Shown here one piece after another: positions 11,590-21,881 of a DNA stretch of 64,000 bases. A program made the position numbers and the translations under genes. Origin of the DNA: Tricholomella constricta. Lineage: Eukaryota; Basidiomycota; Agaricomycetes; Agaricales; Lyophyllaceae. Position 1 is the stretch's first letter; each line of letters opens with the position of its first letter. Location: positions 806,001 through 870,000 of the forward strand of contig JAACJP010000002.1 of assembly GCA_013368375.1 (NCBI GenBank), read 5' to 3'. The notes below the pieces were generated by a model. The model worked only from the letters and a program-made list of their open reading frames with translations. It had not been told where the DNA came from and searched no databases.

Positions 11590-11735
11590 TGTTACGGTCA
11601 AGGTTGAGACAATAGACTTAGGGCGAGGGACGAAGCGTAGCAGCTATGAATGTGTTGATTGAACTAAGGAAAAAGTGTATCGTAAAATAACGCGTAAGTA
11701 AGTAGGTGAGACATAACGTAGTAGTGACCGTGACA
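11590..11735 (-). repeat. gypsy-1 5' LTR (146 bp)
   Basis: It is identical to 6582-6727. The predicted RNA start (TAGTTCAATC...) lies at 11666, reading leftward. Upstream of it is an AT-rich TTATTTTACG stretch that may serve as a weak TATA. Confidence 0.95.
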
Positions 11736-11740
11736 CCCTC

Positions 11741-12217
11741 CGACACTCACCGATCGTTCCCCAACTCACGCGATCGTCCCCGACTGACCGATCACGATCC
11801 CGACCCCGACGCTCCGACCCAAGCGTCGGTGTACATACTTACTTACTTCCTGTCGTTTCCCCTCCCTCCCTGCGCGCGCCCGACGCGGATCCCGACGACC
11901 CGACACCCCGACGTCGGCTGTCCCGCCTCGTGCCCATACCCTGAGCCACGAGGATCGGACAGCGTCGGGAACGTGTCCATACACGCGCCGCACACCATTC
12001 GTTATTATTACATGTACAGTACACTCTGGGGGACCGGCCCTCACGTCCTACACTCGTATATAGTCGGCCCTCTGGCATCGGGGAATCCTTTACACTATTC
12101 TCTTCAGATTCCCCTTTGCCAGGTAAGCCTTACCTACATTTGTTACTGTACATCAATATAACTTCGGATTCCCCTTTGCCAGTGTGACCCAGCTCCGCTC
12201 CGAAGGTCGCCCTAACA
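11741..12217 (+). repeat. 5' LTR of gypsy-2, remaining 477 bp
   Basis: It continues the LTR after gypsy-1 and ends CCCTAACA. It contains a TATATA box (12057-12062), the predicted RNA start TTTACACTATTCT (12089) and an intron-like module (12123-12182). Confidence 0.93.
12123..12182 (+). other. Intron-like 60-nt module in gypsy-2 U5
   Basis: The donor is CCAG|GTAAGC and the acceptor TTTGCCAG|. The 21 bases ending at the donor exon are repeated almost exactly (one mismatch) at the end of the module. The same layout, again 60 nt, is in LTR-B (14067-14126), and it is present in the 3' LTR, the solo LTR at 13163 and the reverse-strand LTR at 21882. Confidence 0.6.
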
Positions 12218-12219
12218 GC

Positions 12220-12232
12220 AGAATAGTGTAAA
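12220..12232 (+). promoter_or_regulatory. gypsy-2 (variant A) self-primer binding site
   Basis: AGAATAGTGTAAA begins two bases after the LTR. It is complementary over 13 bases to TTTACACTATTCT at 12089-12101, which lies 32 bp downstream of the TATA box start and so probably at the RNA 5' end. Confidence 0.8.
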
Positions 12233-12343
12233 GCTGAGACCCGACGAAGCCGACCGATCAGCCTCCGCGCCGAAACACATGTCTGCTACACGCAACCCGT
12301 CCAGCACGCGCCCGCTCCGATTGTCGCCCAGTCCCGTCTCGAG

Positions 12344-13719
12344 ATGTCTGACTTTGGTGAATTCGACACGCCTCCGTCTCCTGCTGCGCTCACGCCAGAG
12401 GAACGGCTGGCGAGCCTTGAAACTGCAATGTCGGCTCTCTCCCAATCCAACACCACCAACTCGGCCACCATGGACTGCATCGCCGCTCTTTTAGATACCA
12501 TCAGTTTGGGGAACCCCTCCGCTGCCTCCCCAGCAGCACCTATGACCCCCGACGCCGGCGCAGCCCCTGCCGACGTCCCCTCCCCCTCTGCGATCAGGAT
12601 CGCACATTCGGCCGTCGCCCCCTCCCGTTTACGATGGCACTCGATCGGGCGGCCGCGCCTTCTGGAACGCGTGCCAGCTCTACTTCTCCCTGAGCGTCGG
12701 ACAGTTCACCGACGACCATGCCCGAATCAGCTGGGTGTTGTCGTACATGCAACACGGTCGCGCTGCCAACTTCGTCGGTCGGGTCTTTCAGTATGGATCG
12801 GTAAAGCGCGCATTCCCGACCTGGAAAGACTTCGCGTCGAACTTCGAGAAGAAGTTCTTCCTGTTCGACGAGGTCGCCAATGCTGCGCTCACCCTTGAGT
12901 CAACAGCGTACTTCCAGAATGGGCACACCATCGACGAGTACATCGACTCGTTCAAGGCCCTGTGGATCAAGGCCGATTATCCAGACGGCCGCCGTCTGGT
13001 CCTCAAATTCCGTCGGGGCATGGACCCGAAGCTCTCAAGGAGGCTTGGGAGCATCACCACGGGTCGGCCCGATGACTCCAACATCGAGGACTGGCTAGCG
13101 ATCGCCCGCTCCCAGGACTTCATCATGAGGACCGAGGAGGACTTCCACCGTCGGTCGGCCCCTGTTAGGGGAACACCCGTTCGCGCCCTCCTACGCTCAT
13201 CGACCGTCCCTCGACACGTGCGATCGCTCCTCCCTGATTGCGATCCTGACCCTGATGCCCTGACTCCTGTCGTTTCCCTCCCTTCCCTGTTCAGGCCTGA
13301 CTCTGTTTCCCGATCACCCGACATCCCGACAACGGTTACCATCAGACAGCATCCGGAACCGCTCGTTATTATCACATGTACAGTACACTCGTATATAGCC
13401 GGCCCCCTGGCATCTGGGAATCCTTTACACTATTCTCTTTGGATTCCCCTTTGCCAGGTAAGCCTTACTTACCTTCGTTTGCTGTACATCAATATAACTT
13501 TGGATTCCCCTTTGCCAGCACGACTAAGCTCTGCTCTAAGGTCGCCCTAACAGCCTCGATAGTCCCGACTGCGAGTCACCTGACTGCCCCCATCCCGACG
13601 CCTGTGGTCGCGCCCATGCTCCAATGGTGACCCACTGCCCCACTGACCGCTCCCGCTCGTGTGTCGGCACCGGCGCCCTTTCTCAACACGCCCATGACGC
13701 CGTCTCTTCCCCCAGGTGT
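12344..13719 (+). pseudogene. gag: gypsy-2 gag, variant A, broken and interrupted
   Basis: The start matches gag variant B (MSDFGEFDTPPSPAALTPEERL versus MSEFGEF...). A frameshift near 12600 moves the reading into the frame carrying YMQHGRAANFVGRVFQYGSVKRAFPTWKDF and EYIDSFKALWIKADYPDGRR, a retrotransposon Gag capsid signature. At 13163 a solo LTR interrupts it. The remaining Pro-rich linker runs from 13553 to 13719, where LTR-B cuts in. No zinc knuckle remains in this copy. Confidence 0.85.
13163..13552 (+). repeat. Solo LTR (gypsy-2 family) inside gag A
   Basis: It starts TGTTAGGGG and ends CCCTAACA, like the other LTRs, but is about 390 bp because of internal deletions. The flanks GCCCC (13158-13162) and GCCTC (13553-13557) fit a 5-bp target duplication with one change. 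Confidence 0.8.
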
Positions 13720-14161
13720 TGTTAGGGGAACTCCCTTTCGCACCCTCCGACGCTCATGCGATCGTTCCCGACTGTTCACGATCCCGACCCCCGATGCTCC
13801 GACCCAAGCATCGGTGTATACACTTACACACTTCCTGTCTTTTCCCATCTCTCCCTGCGCGCGCCCAACGCCGATCCTGACCACCTGACATCCCGACGTC
13901 GGCACTCGTGCCCGTACCCTGAGCCACGAGGATCGGACAGCATTGGGAACGTGTCCATACACGTGCCACAGACCATTCCTTGATTATTATGTACAGTACT
14001 CGTATATAGTCAGCCTACTGGCATTGGGGATCCTTAGTCTATTCTCTTCGGATTCCCGTCTGCCAGGTAAGCCCCTCTTTACATTCCTTACTGTACTTAA
14101 TATAACTTCGGATTCCCCTCTGCCAGTACGACTCAGCTCTGCTCGTGAGATCGCCCTAACA
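13720..14161 (+). repeat. LTR-B (442 bp) of a diverged gypsy-2 family member
   Basis: The same termini (TGTTAGGGG...CCCTAACA), a TATATA box (14003-14008), the predicted RNA start TTAGTCTATTCT (14034) and the 60-nt intron-like module (14067-14126) are all present. It is clearly more diverged from the outer LTRs than they are from each other. It is inserted in the gag A linker after GGTGT. No matching downstream LTR-B was found, so its right half has been lost or exchanged. Confidence 0.88.
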
Positions 14162-14163
14162 GC

Positions 14164-14175
14164 AGAATAGACTAA
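14164..14175 (+). promoter_or_regulatory. gypsy-2 (variant B) self-primer binding site
   Basis: AGAATAGACTAA, two bases after LTR-B, pairs over 12 bases with TTAGTCTATTCT at 14034-14045. It differs from the variant A site exactly where the LTR-B primer differs. Confidence 0.8.
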
Positions 14176-14289
14176 ACCTGAGACCCGACAAGGCTGACCG
14201 ATCAAGCCCCCGCGTCGAAACACGTGTCTGCTACACGCAATCTGTCCAACGCGCGCCCGCTCCAATCGTCGCCTGAGTCCCGTCTCGAG

Positions 14290-15515
14290 ATGTCCGAATT
14301 CGGTGAATTTGACACGCCTCCATCTCCTGCTGCGCTCACGCCAGAGGAACGATTGGCAAGCCTTGAAACCGCGATGTCGGCTCTCTCCCAATCCAACACC
14401 ACCAACTCGGCCACCATGGACCGCCTCGCCGCTCTTTTAGATACCCTCATCTTGGGGAACCCCTCTGCTGCCTCCCCAGCAGCACCTACAACCCCCGCGA
14501 CGCCGGCGCAACCTTCGCCGACGTCCCCTCCCCCTCTGCGATTGGGATTGGGATTGCACATTCGGCCGTCGCCTCCTCCCATCTACGATGGCGCGCGATC
14601 AGGCGGACGCGCCTTCTGGAATGCGTGTCAACTGTACTTCTCGTTGACTACCGGGCAGTTTTTCGATGACCACGCTCGGATCAGCTGGGTGCTGTCGTTC
14701 ATGCAACATGGTCGCGCTGCCGACTTCGGCGGTCGCGTCTTTCAGTACGGATCGGTGAAGCGCGCATTCCGACCTGGAACGACTTTGCATCGAACTTCGA
14801 GAAGGAGTTCTTCCTGTTTGACGAGGTCGCTGACGCCGCACTCACACTCGAGTTGACGGCGTATTTCCAGAACGGGCGCACCATCGACGAGTACATAGAC
14901 TCGTTCAAGGCCCTGTGGGTCAAGGCCAACTACCCGGATAGTCGCCACCTGGTCCTCAAGTTCCGTCGGGGCATGGACCCGAAGCTTTCGAAGCAACTCA
15001 GAAGCATCACCACGGGTCAGCCCGACGACTCCAAGATCGAGGACTGGCTAGCGATTGCTCGCTCCCAGGACTTCATCATGAGGACAGAGGAGGACTACCA
15101 CCGTCGCGCGCCTCCGGCAATCCCAACAAGTAGTCGCCCGACCGCCCCCATTCCAACGCCCACAGTCGCGCCCGCTCTCCACTGGCGACCCTCTGCGCCA
15201 CCAGCCACTCCTGCCCGCGTGTCGGCTCCGACGCATGTTGCGCATGCCCCCCGGGCACCGGCTCTCTCCCCCGGTGTCCCTATGGACATTGATCGATTCA
15301 CCGGTCGCCCTGTTCGTGACGACAAATGCCGTCGGTGCAAACAACCAGGGCACTTCTGGCATGACTGTCCATTGCGCTTCGATGTGCGCCACATCATGCC
15401 GGAGGAACTGAATGAGCTGATCATGCAGCTACTGGCGCGCAAGGATGCGATCCCGGCTGACTTGACTCCCAAGTCGGCCGACCCGACCGCCTTGGCCACG
15501 GAAGAGGATTTTTAG
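14290..15515 (+). pseudogene. gag: gypsy-2 gag, variant B, one frameshift
   Basis: Gag begins MSEFGEFDTPPSP and has an N-terminal helix rich in SxxE, a Pro-rich linker, and the capsid core (GGRAFWNACQLYFSL, FMQHGRAADFGGRVFQYG). One missing base near 14767, in a CCC run of the variant A copy, shifts the frame. The continuation (LTAYFQNGRTIDEYIDSFKALW) is open from about 14850 to the stop at 15513-15515. A CCHC zinc knuckle CRRCKQPGHFWHDC lies near the C-terminus, preceded by a PMDIDRFTGR motif. About 408 codons in all, a normal Gag length. A single indel inactivates it. Confidence 0.88.
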
Positions 15516-15751
15516 TTGCACAACGGGTGAAAAGTACGCCCCCGTTGTCTAGTCGTAATCGGTTCGCCCCCCTATCTGTAGAGTACCCCAATATACTTAA
15601 TATTGCTGCTACTTCTACAGGTGAACCAATCGACGAAGACGTACAATCCTCCCCTGACCAATCGCCCTCTCCTTCGGTCGCTCCGACCAAGCCGACCACA
15701 CCGTCGCGTCGCAGACTACCCCGCTGAGAAAAACAACTACCCCGTCGCTTC

Positions 15752-18700
15752 GTGATCGCCACCTCCCCCGACTCCTTATCCCTGTCAGTCAAGGTCGAGC
15801 TCGAGACCACCGACACCCAGGAGACGCACTCGCTCACTGCCCTTGTCGACAGCGGAGCCACTGGATGCTTCATTAACACCGCCTTTGTTGAGAAGCACAA
15901 GCTGAAGACCCGACAATTAAACCGCCCGACACTAGCCTATAATGTTGATGGAACACCTAACCAAGCGGGCGCATCAGATATGTTGTAGACGCGGTTCTAC
16001 GCTACGACGGTCACTCCGAACGGGTGCTGTTCGCGGTCGCAGGCATCGGAAAGCAGGATCTCATCCTTGGATTCACCTGGCTTCGAGACTACAACCCCGA
16101 CATTGATTGGGCGACGAAGAAGGTGAAGATGAGTCGGGCGCCGACGTGTTGCGACACCTGCAAGGTCGAGGCCAAGGAGGAGTGGCGCTCGCGCACCAAA
16201 CTGCGAGCCGCCATTCGGGCCTGTCGAGCAAAAGGGATCCCGTCCACTGAACCCGAGCTGAGGGCCCCGACCAATCCCTACGTCGAGGACGACTCTGACG
16301 CCAACGAGTTCCTCCCTTACACCCCAATCATGGAGGAACCCGATCCAGAGTCGGACGACTTCCTTGTGGAGACCTTCCTGAATGGCGATCGCATCTTTGC
16401 GACTGCGATCCACCCCCCTCCGACCGTAACACACATCCGCGCTAGTCAAACGACATGGCAGCGACTCGCTGAAGCGCACACTGCGAACTCTGTGCCCAAG
16501 TCGTTCCGCGATGCCGTTCCAGCCCACTCCACGACTTTGAGGACGTCTTCTCCAAGGTCGCGTTCGATGAGCTTCCCGATCACAAGCAGTGGGATCACGC
16601 GATCGAACTGGAGCCAGGCGCGTCGCCGTCTGGCACCAAGGTCTACCCACTGTCGCCGGCGGAACAAGTTGAACTCGACGCGTTCCTCAAGGAGAACCTC
16701 GAGTCAGGTCGGATCCAACCGTCAAAGTCGCCTATGGCATCGCCGGTGTTCTTCATCAAGAAGAAGGACGGAACACTCCGACTGGTGCAGGACTATCGGA
16801 CGCTCAATGCGCTCACAGTGAAGAATCGGTACCCGCTGCCCCTCATTAGCGAACTGGTGAACAACCTTTGCAGCGCGCGGTACTTCACCAAGCTGGACGT
16901 CCGATGGGGGTACAACAATGTTTGGATCAAGGAGGGCAACGAGTGGAAGGCAGCGTTTCGGACGAACCGCGGTCTCTTCGAGCCGCTCGTCATGTTCTTC
17001 GGCCTCACAAACAGCCCCGCCACATTCCAGACCATGATGATTGACATCTTCCGCGATCTGATTGCGGAGGGTGTTGTTTGCGTGTACCTCGACGACATCT
17101 TGATTTACACCAAGACTCTCGAAGAACATCGTCGGGTCGCGCGACTCGTGCTGGACCGACTCCGCGAGCATAAGCTGTTCTTAAAGCCCGAGAAATGCGA
17201 GTTCGAGCAGACCAAGATCGAGTATCTTGGGCTGATCATTTCGCAAGGGCAAGCAGAGATGGACCCGGTTAAAGTCGCAGGAGTGTTGGAATGGCCGGCG
17301 CCGAAGAACAAGAAGGAAGTGCAAGCGTTCCTGGGCTTCACCAATTTCTATCGATGGTTCATCCAGGACTTCTCGCATCACGCCCGACCCCTGTTCGATC
17401 TGACGGGCAAGGACGTTGCCTGGCGGTGGGGAGAGTCGGAGCAGTCGGCCTTTGACCTCCTGAAGTCTGCAATCACATCGCGACCGGTGCTCAGGTTCCC
17501 CGACAATGACCGACCGTACCGCATCAAAGCTGACTCGTCCGACTTCGCGACGGGCGTGGTCCTGTCGCAAGAGTCGCCGTCCAATGGCAAGTGGCACCCG
17601 TTTGTGTTCTACTCGAAGAGCTTGAACGCAGTTGAGCGGAACTACGAGATCCATGACAAGGAGATGCTGGTGATCATCCGGTCTCTGGAGGAATGGCGAC
17701 ACTTCGTCAAGGGCGCAAAGCACAAGGTGGAGATCTGGACCAACCACAAGAACCTTGAGTACTTCCTCACCACGAAGAAACTCAATCGGCGGCAAGCCCG
17801 ATGGTTGCTCTACCTTGCCAACTTCGAATTTGCCCTCCACCACCATCCTGGACGCAGCATGGGCAAGCCCGACGCGCTGATCATGGCAACGGAAGCGGCG
17901 ACAATGCCGGCCGACATCGTACTCCTCAAGCCCGAGTTCTTCGCGATTCGCACGACCGAGGGTCTTGTACTGGTCGGAGAGGAGGACGATGTGGTAAAGG
18001 CGATTCGCAAGGGCAATCACAACGGCCCACAAGAAGATGCAGTCGCTAAGGCGGCTCAACTGGTCAAGGCTTCCAAGGTCGCCGGCCGCTCCCTATGCTT
18101 CGGCGAGTGGGGGGAGGAAGGCGGTCTGCTCACGTTCCGGGGACGGATCTATGTCCCGAACGTTCCTGACCTTCGCCGACGCATTGTGGAGCAGCATCAC
18201 GACTCCAAGGTCGCCGGTCACCCGGGTCACTGGAAAACGTTAGAGCTGGTGTCGCGTAACTACTGGTGGCCCCAGATGTTGCGCTTCATCGGTTCATACA
18301 CCAGCACCTGCGACATGTGCTTGTGCACAAAACCCCGCTGCCAACTCCCCGTCGGACAGCTGCAGCCGCTCCCAATTCCCGAAGGCCGATGGAATGTCGT
18401 GTCGGTGGACTTCATCATCGAACTCCCCGAGTCCAACGGCCACGACGCGATCATGAATGTCGTGGATTCAGTCAGAAAGCGCGCACACTTCATCGCATCG
18501 CATACGACCTGTTCAGCTTTGGGAGCTGCCAACCTCTACCGTCGCCACGTCTGGAAGCTGCACGGTCTCCCCGACGCATTCGTCTCCGATCGAGGTCCAC
18601 AGTTTGTCACCGAGTTCACGCGTGAACTGTACAGACTCCTGGGTATCAAACTGTCGGCTTCGATGGCGTACCACCCACAGACCGACGGACAGACTGAGCA

Positions 18701-19514
18701 TGTCAACCAGGAGCTGGAACAGTTCTTGCAGGTCTTCTGCAACGAGCGCCAGAACGACTGGGAGGACCTCTTGCCTGACGCCGAATTCAGTTACAACAAC
18801 CATGTACATTCGGCGACGCAGCAGGCCCCCTTCCTGCTCGACACTGGTCGGCATCCGCGTATGGGCTTTGAGCCGCGTTGGGGCGCTTCCAAGAATGAGT
18901 CGGCTGACGAGTTCGTGGAGCGCATGAAGGAAGCACAGGAGGAAGCCAAGGCAGCACTTTCAAAGGCAAAAGACGACATGGAGCGATATTACAACCAGCG
19001 ACATGCTCTAGCACCCGACTACCAGCCTGGTGACAAGGTGTACTTGGACGCGACCGACATTTCCACGACCCGACCATCTAAGAAATTGTCGCATCGCTAC
19101 CTTGGCCCTTTCGTCGTGCAAAGACGAGTCGGCCCGCTCGCATATTGCCTCCTGTTGCCTCAGTCCATGAAGCGCATCCACCCAGTCTTCCACGTCGTGA
19201 AGCTCATCCCCGCCGTCGCTGACCCGATTGAAGGTCGGCAGTCCGCTCCACCGCCGCCGCCAGACATCATCGACGACGAGCCCCATTACGAAGTCCACAA
19301 AATTCTCGACAGTCACATCTTCCGCAAGAAACTCCAGTACAAAATCTTGTGGAAAAGCTACGGTTACAAAGAAGCTTCATGGGAACCTCGCAAAAATGTC
19401 GCTGCCCCTGACCTAGTACGCAAGTTCCACCGCGACAACCCTGACGCCGCCCGCCACATTCGTGGCATATTCACGCTATCCCCCGCCGTCTTCGCCACTG
19501 TCACTCTGCACTGA
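15752..19514 (+). pseudogene. pol: gypsy-2 pol (PR-RT-RNase H-IN-chromodomain) with two frameshifts
   Basis: The protease starts at about 15752 with ALVDSGATGCFIN (catalytic DSGA). A slip near 15970 moves it into the frame starting at 16024 (GIGKQDLILGFTWLRDYNPDIDW). A second slip near 16535 leads into the long frame that includes 16734-19514. This frame carries reverse transcriptase (FFGLTNSPATFQ, VYLDDILIYT), RNase H (ATGVVLSQ, HDKEMLVII), the integrase HHCC site (HHDSKVAGHPGHW...CDMCLC), the DDE core (SVDFIIELPE, VSDRGPQFV, HPQTDGQTEHVNQELE) and a chromodomain (YKILWKSYGYKEASWEP). The 926-codon block from RT to chromodomain is uninterrupted, so damage is confined to the protease and linker. 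Confidence 0.9.
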
Positions 19515-19541
19515 GCTGTTGCAATTCAAAGGGGGGGGTGA

Positions 19542-20046
19542 TGTCAGGGGAACTCTTGTTGGTGCCCTCCAATGCTCACCGATTGTTCCCCGACTCACGC
19601 GATCGTCCCCGACTGACCGATCGTGATCCCGACCCCGACGCTCCGACCCAAGCGTCGGTGTACATACTTACTTACTTCCTGTCATTTCCCCTCCCTCCCT
19701 GCGCGCGCCCGATGCCGATCCCGACGACCCGACACCCCGACGTCGGCTGTCCCGCCTCGTGCCCATACCCTGAGCCACGAGGATCGGACAGCGTCGGGAA
19801 CGTGTCCATACACGCACCGCACACCATTCGTTATTATTACATGTACAGTACACTCTGGGGGACCGGCCCTCACGTCCTACACTCGTATATAGTCGGCCCT
19901 CTGGCATCGGGGAATCCTTTACACTATTCTCTTCAGATTCCCCTTTGCCAGGTAAGCCTTACCTACATTTGTTACTGTACATCAATATAACTTCGGATTC
20001 CCCTTTGCCAGTGCAACCCAGCTTCGCTCCGAAGGTCGCCCTAACA
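19542..20046 (+). repeat. gypsy-2 3' LTR (505 bp)
   Basis: It pairs with the split 5' LTR (6554-6581 plus 11741-12217). The primer region is variant A (TTTACACTATTCT at 19918), not variant B. It is followed by the target repeat GCTAC. Confidence 0.94.
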
Positions 20047-20051
20047 GCTAC

Positions 20052-20805
20052 CAAGTCACTCACCATGGTGAAAGCCGTGGTAATGTTTGGCAACTCGTCA
20101 CGAAGGATCACCCCCTACAAAAATGTCTCCTCTACCGTGCATGCGTGTTGCCCCTAGCCATGTACAGGTGCAGGTTATGGACATATAAAGGTGCTTGTAA
20201 CAAGATAGTTATGAAGTCACTTGCACAGATGCAACACAAGATGGTGCTCTGGATATTTGGTGCATTTCGCACATCTCCTGGTGGAGAGGTGGAGACCCTT
20301 GCAGGCCTCCCACCCGTCCATCTGCACATCAAGGAACTGGTTGACTGCTCATTTGCCCAGACTTGTACACTTCTGAACACCTATCCAACACACTCTCTCA
20401 TAAGTGCTTGGCATGGTCTATTTAGAGGGGAGGAATTCCACTCCTGTGCCATATCAAGTATGGCACTCTCATTGCAGAAGCAAGTCAAATCTTCTGTAAT
20501 AGATGCAGAGGCAAATGTCTCTGTTGTCACCGAGCCCAAGAACTCCCAAGAACTCCCTCCACGAGGAGGCCACACCAGGGCAACGACCTTGACATTCCTG
20601 GGATAAAGAGGCCCTAGCTGACTGCAACCATTTGGATGTGCTTTGTACTGAGGGAGGCCTGGATCCATGAATCATTATGGTTGCAGCAGACACCTCAGTC
20701 CCTACGGACAATTGACTCCAGGCAATTATTTCCTGTAGCTGGCAAAGCTACCTTGGAAAATGTTGAACTCGCAGCCATTTCAATGGATGTAGACAAAGCA
20801 GTAAG
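20052..20805 (+). mobile_element. LINE copy L1, right part (RT thumb to start of RNase H)
   Basis: The LINE continues after gypsy-2 with the KSLTMVKAVVMFGNSS and LAMYRCRLWTYKG segments. It keeps a 20-base stretch (about 20281-20300) that copies L2 and L3 lack, giving GAFRTSPGGEVETLAGLPPVHL in one frame. Later parts decay, with deletions in the linker and a degenerate RNase H start (20700-20800). No poly-A tail is present. Confidence 0.82.
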
Positions 20806-21029
20806 GTAGAGGCCATCCATCGCCAACTAACGTCATGTGACATTGTGTGACACTCACAAAAATGGTCGTCTCGAGACAGATTCATCCGTAGAACTCGAGA
20901 ATCATGGGTTTCAAATATTCTGCCTCCATAGGATCATTGTAATGTATATCTGGTATCTATATGTCACGACGATTAAATTATAAGTAAGATATGAGCCCAA
21001 AATTTACAAAATAATGGTGTGGTGCATCT
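20806..21029. other. Unassigned AT-rich interval
   Basis: It lies between LINE L1 and the next LINE fragment. I see no open frame with a family signature and no inverted repeats. Confidence 0.3.
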
Positions 21030-21881
21030 CATTGAATGAGGTAGGTTCTTTTGTCTTGTAGTATTCCTTGCCAGGTGCTTTTCATGAGGGAGGGGCGGAG
21101 CACCCTTCTTCCATATTTGTGTCTATTGGTCATGAGGCAGTCGAACTTGAGCTTTTTGTTTATTGCTTGGATCTACTTGTTTTGGACTGTGTCAACTTTT
21201 GGGATCTCCTTCTCTTATGATTTTCCAATTGCACCTCAGCTTCTATATAAGGTGGGTTGATTCGGATATCACGATTGTGTAGAGTCTAGTAAGCCCAGTA
21301 TCTACTTTATTCTGTTGGTTCATGAGGTTTGTCGCCCTGCACCTGAAGATTGCTCCAAAGCTTGGGTTAGTGTGCGGTATTTCCTTTTTTTCAAAGAGTT
21401 TCCCTACTAGTTTCCAGATCACTGATTGGCCTGTGTTGCAGCACTGGGTGAAGATGTGTTCCATTAATTATTCTAGGTCACACTCCTGGCAGGATTCCCT
21501 AATTTCAGAATTTGGGATGTTATTTCAGTAGCTACCTACCTTGTAGGCATTATGCATCGATTTCCATAGGTATGCACTAATTATTCTTGGATATATTTTT
21601 ATTTCTAAGGGATTTTTATATGTTCGTGTCAGTGGGCATGGACCCTGTGATATCAGAAACAGTGTGGTGTGTCATATCAAGGTTTATTGTGGTACCTCGT
21701 TACGGCTTTGGGTGTCGTTTTTTGAGTAAGCCTTTGTACAGGATAGCTTGTGCGATACTAGTGAGTTTTGCTCTGGAGACGTCATAGGGTTTGGGTATTG
21801 CTAAACCAATCTCATCTGTATGGTCCTTGTTGGCGCCTAGGCTGGCTAAAGTGTCAGCCCCATCATTCCCTACATCCCCGC
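21030..21881 (-). mobile_element. LINE fragment of a second family (RNase H end and C-terminal zinc region), L9
   Basis: Reading leftward from 21881 the frame shows the end of an RNase H domain (GNDGADTLASLGANKD, the last catalytic Asp being in GADTLA). A linker follows, then a Cys/His segment (SCQECD...MEHIFTQCC) and WKLVGKLF...ESTHLIWKLRC, the usual C-terminal region of RNase H-bearing fungal non-LTR elements. Several in-frame stops are present. The reverse-strand gypsy-2 copy cut it at 21882. Confidence 0.7.

Larger units (their letters stand above)
6582..11735 (-). mobile_element. gypsy-1: young chromovirus nested in gypsy-2's 5' LTR
   Basis: The element is 5154 bp and reads on the minus strand. 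Its two 146-bp LTRs look identical base for base, and CCCTC is duplicated at 6577-6581 and 11736-11740. A purine tract (AAAAGGGGGATA) abuts the 3' LTR. gag and pol overlap in different frames. The LTRs are unusually short and the gag N-terminus is missing: only about 30 bp separate the 5' LTR from the gag start. One frameshift in the integrase (near 8005) is the only lesion I find in pol. The sequence fits a very recent insertion of a partly deleted copy. Confidence 0.95.
6554..20046 (+). mobile_element. gypsy-2: composite chromovirus interrupting LINE L1
   Basis: The element is bounded by 505-bp LTRs that start TGTCAGGGG and end CCCTAACA, with a 5-bp target duplication GCTAC. Its 5' LTR is split by gypsy-1 (28 bp left, 477 bp right, summing to exactly 505). 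The interior holds a decayed gag, a solo LTR, a second different LTR with its own leader, a second gag, and then protease, reverse transcriptase, RNase H, integrase and chromodomain. A polypurine tract (AAAGGGGGGGG) lies just before the 3' LTR. The outer LTRs differ at about a dozen positions, almost all C/T or G/A, so the insertion is older than gypsy-1. Confidence 0.92.

Noticed and set aside
16793..18059. Minus-strand frames of 100-290 codons in gypsy-2 pol
   Set aside because: Antisense to a continuous RT-RNase H-integrase frame; no motifs.
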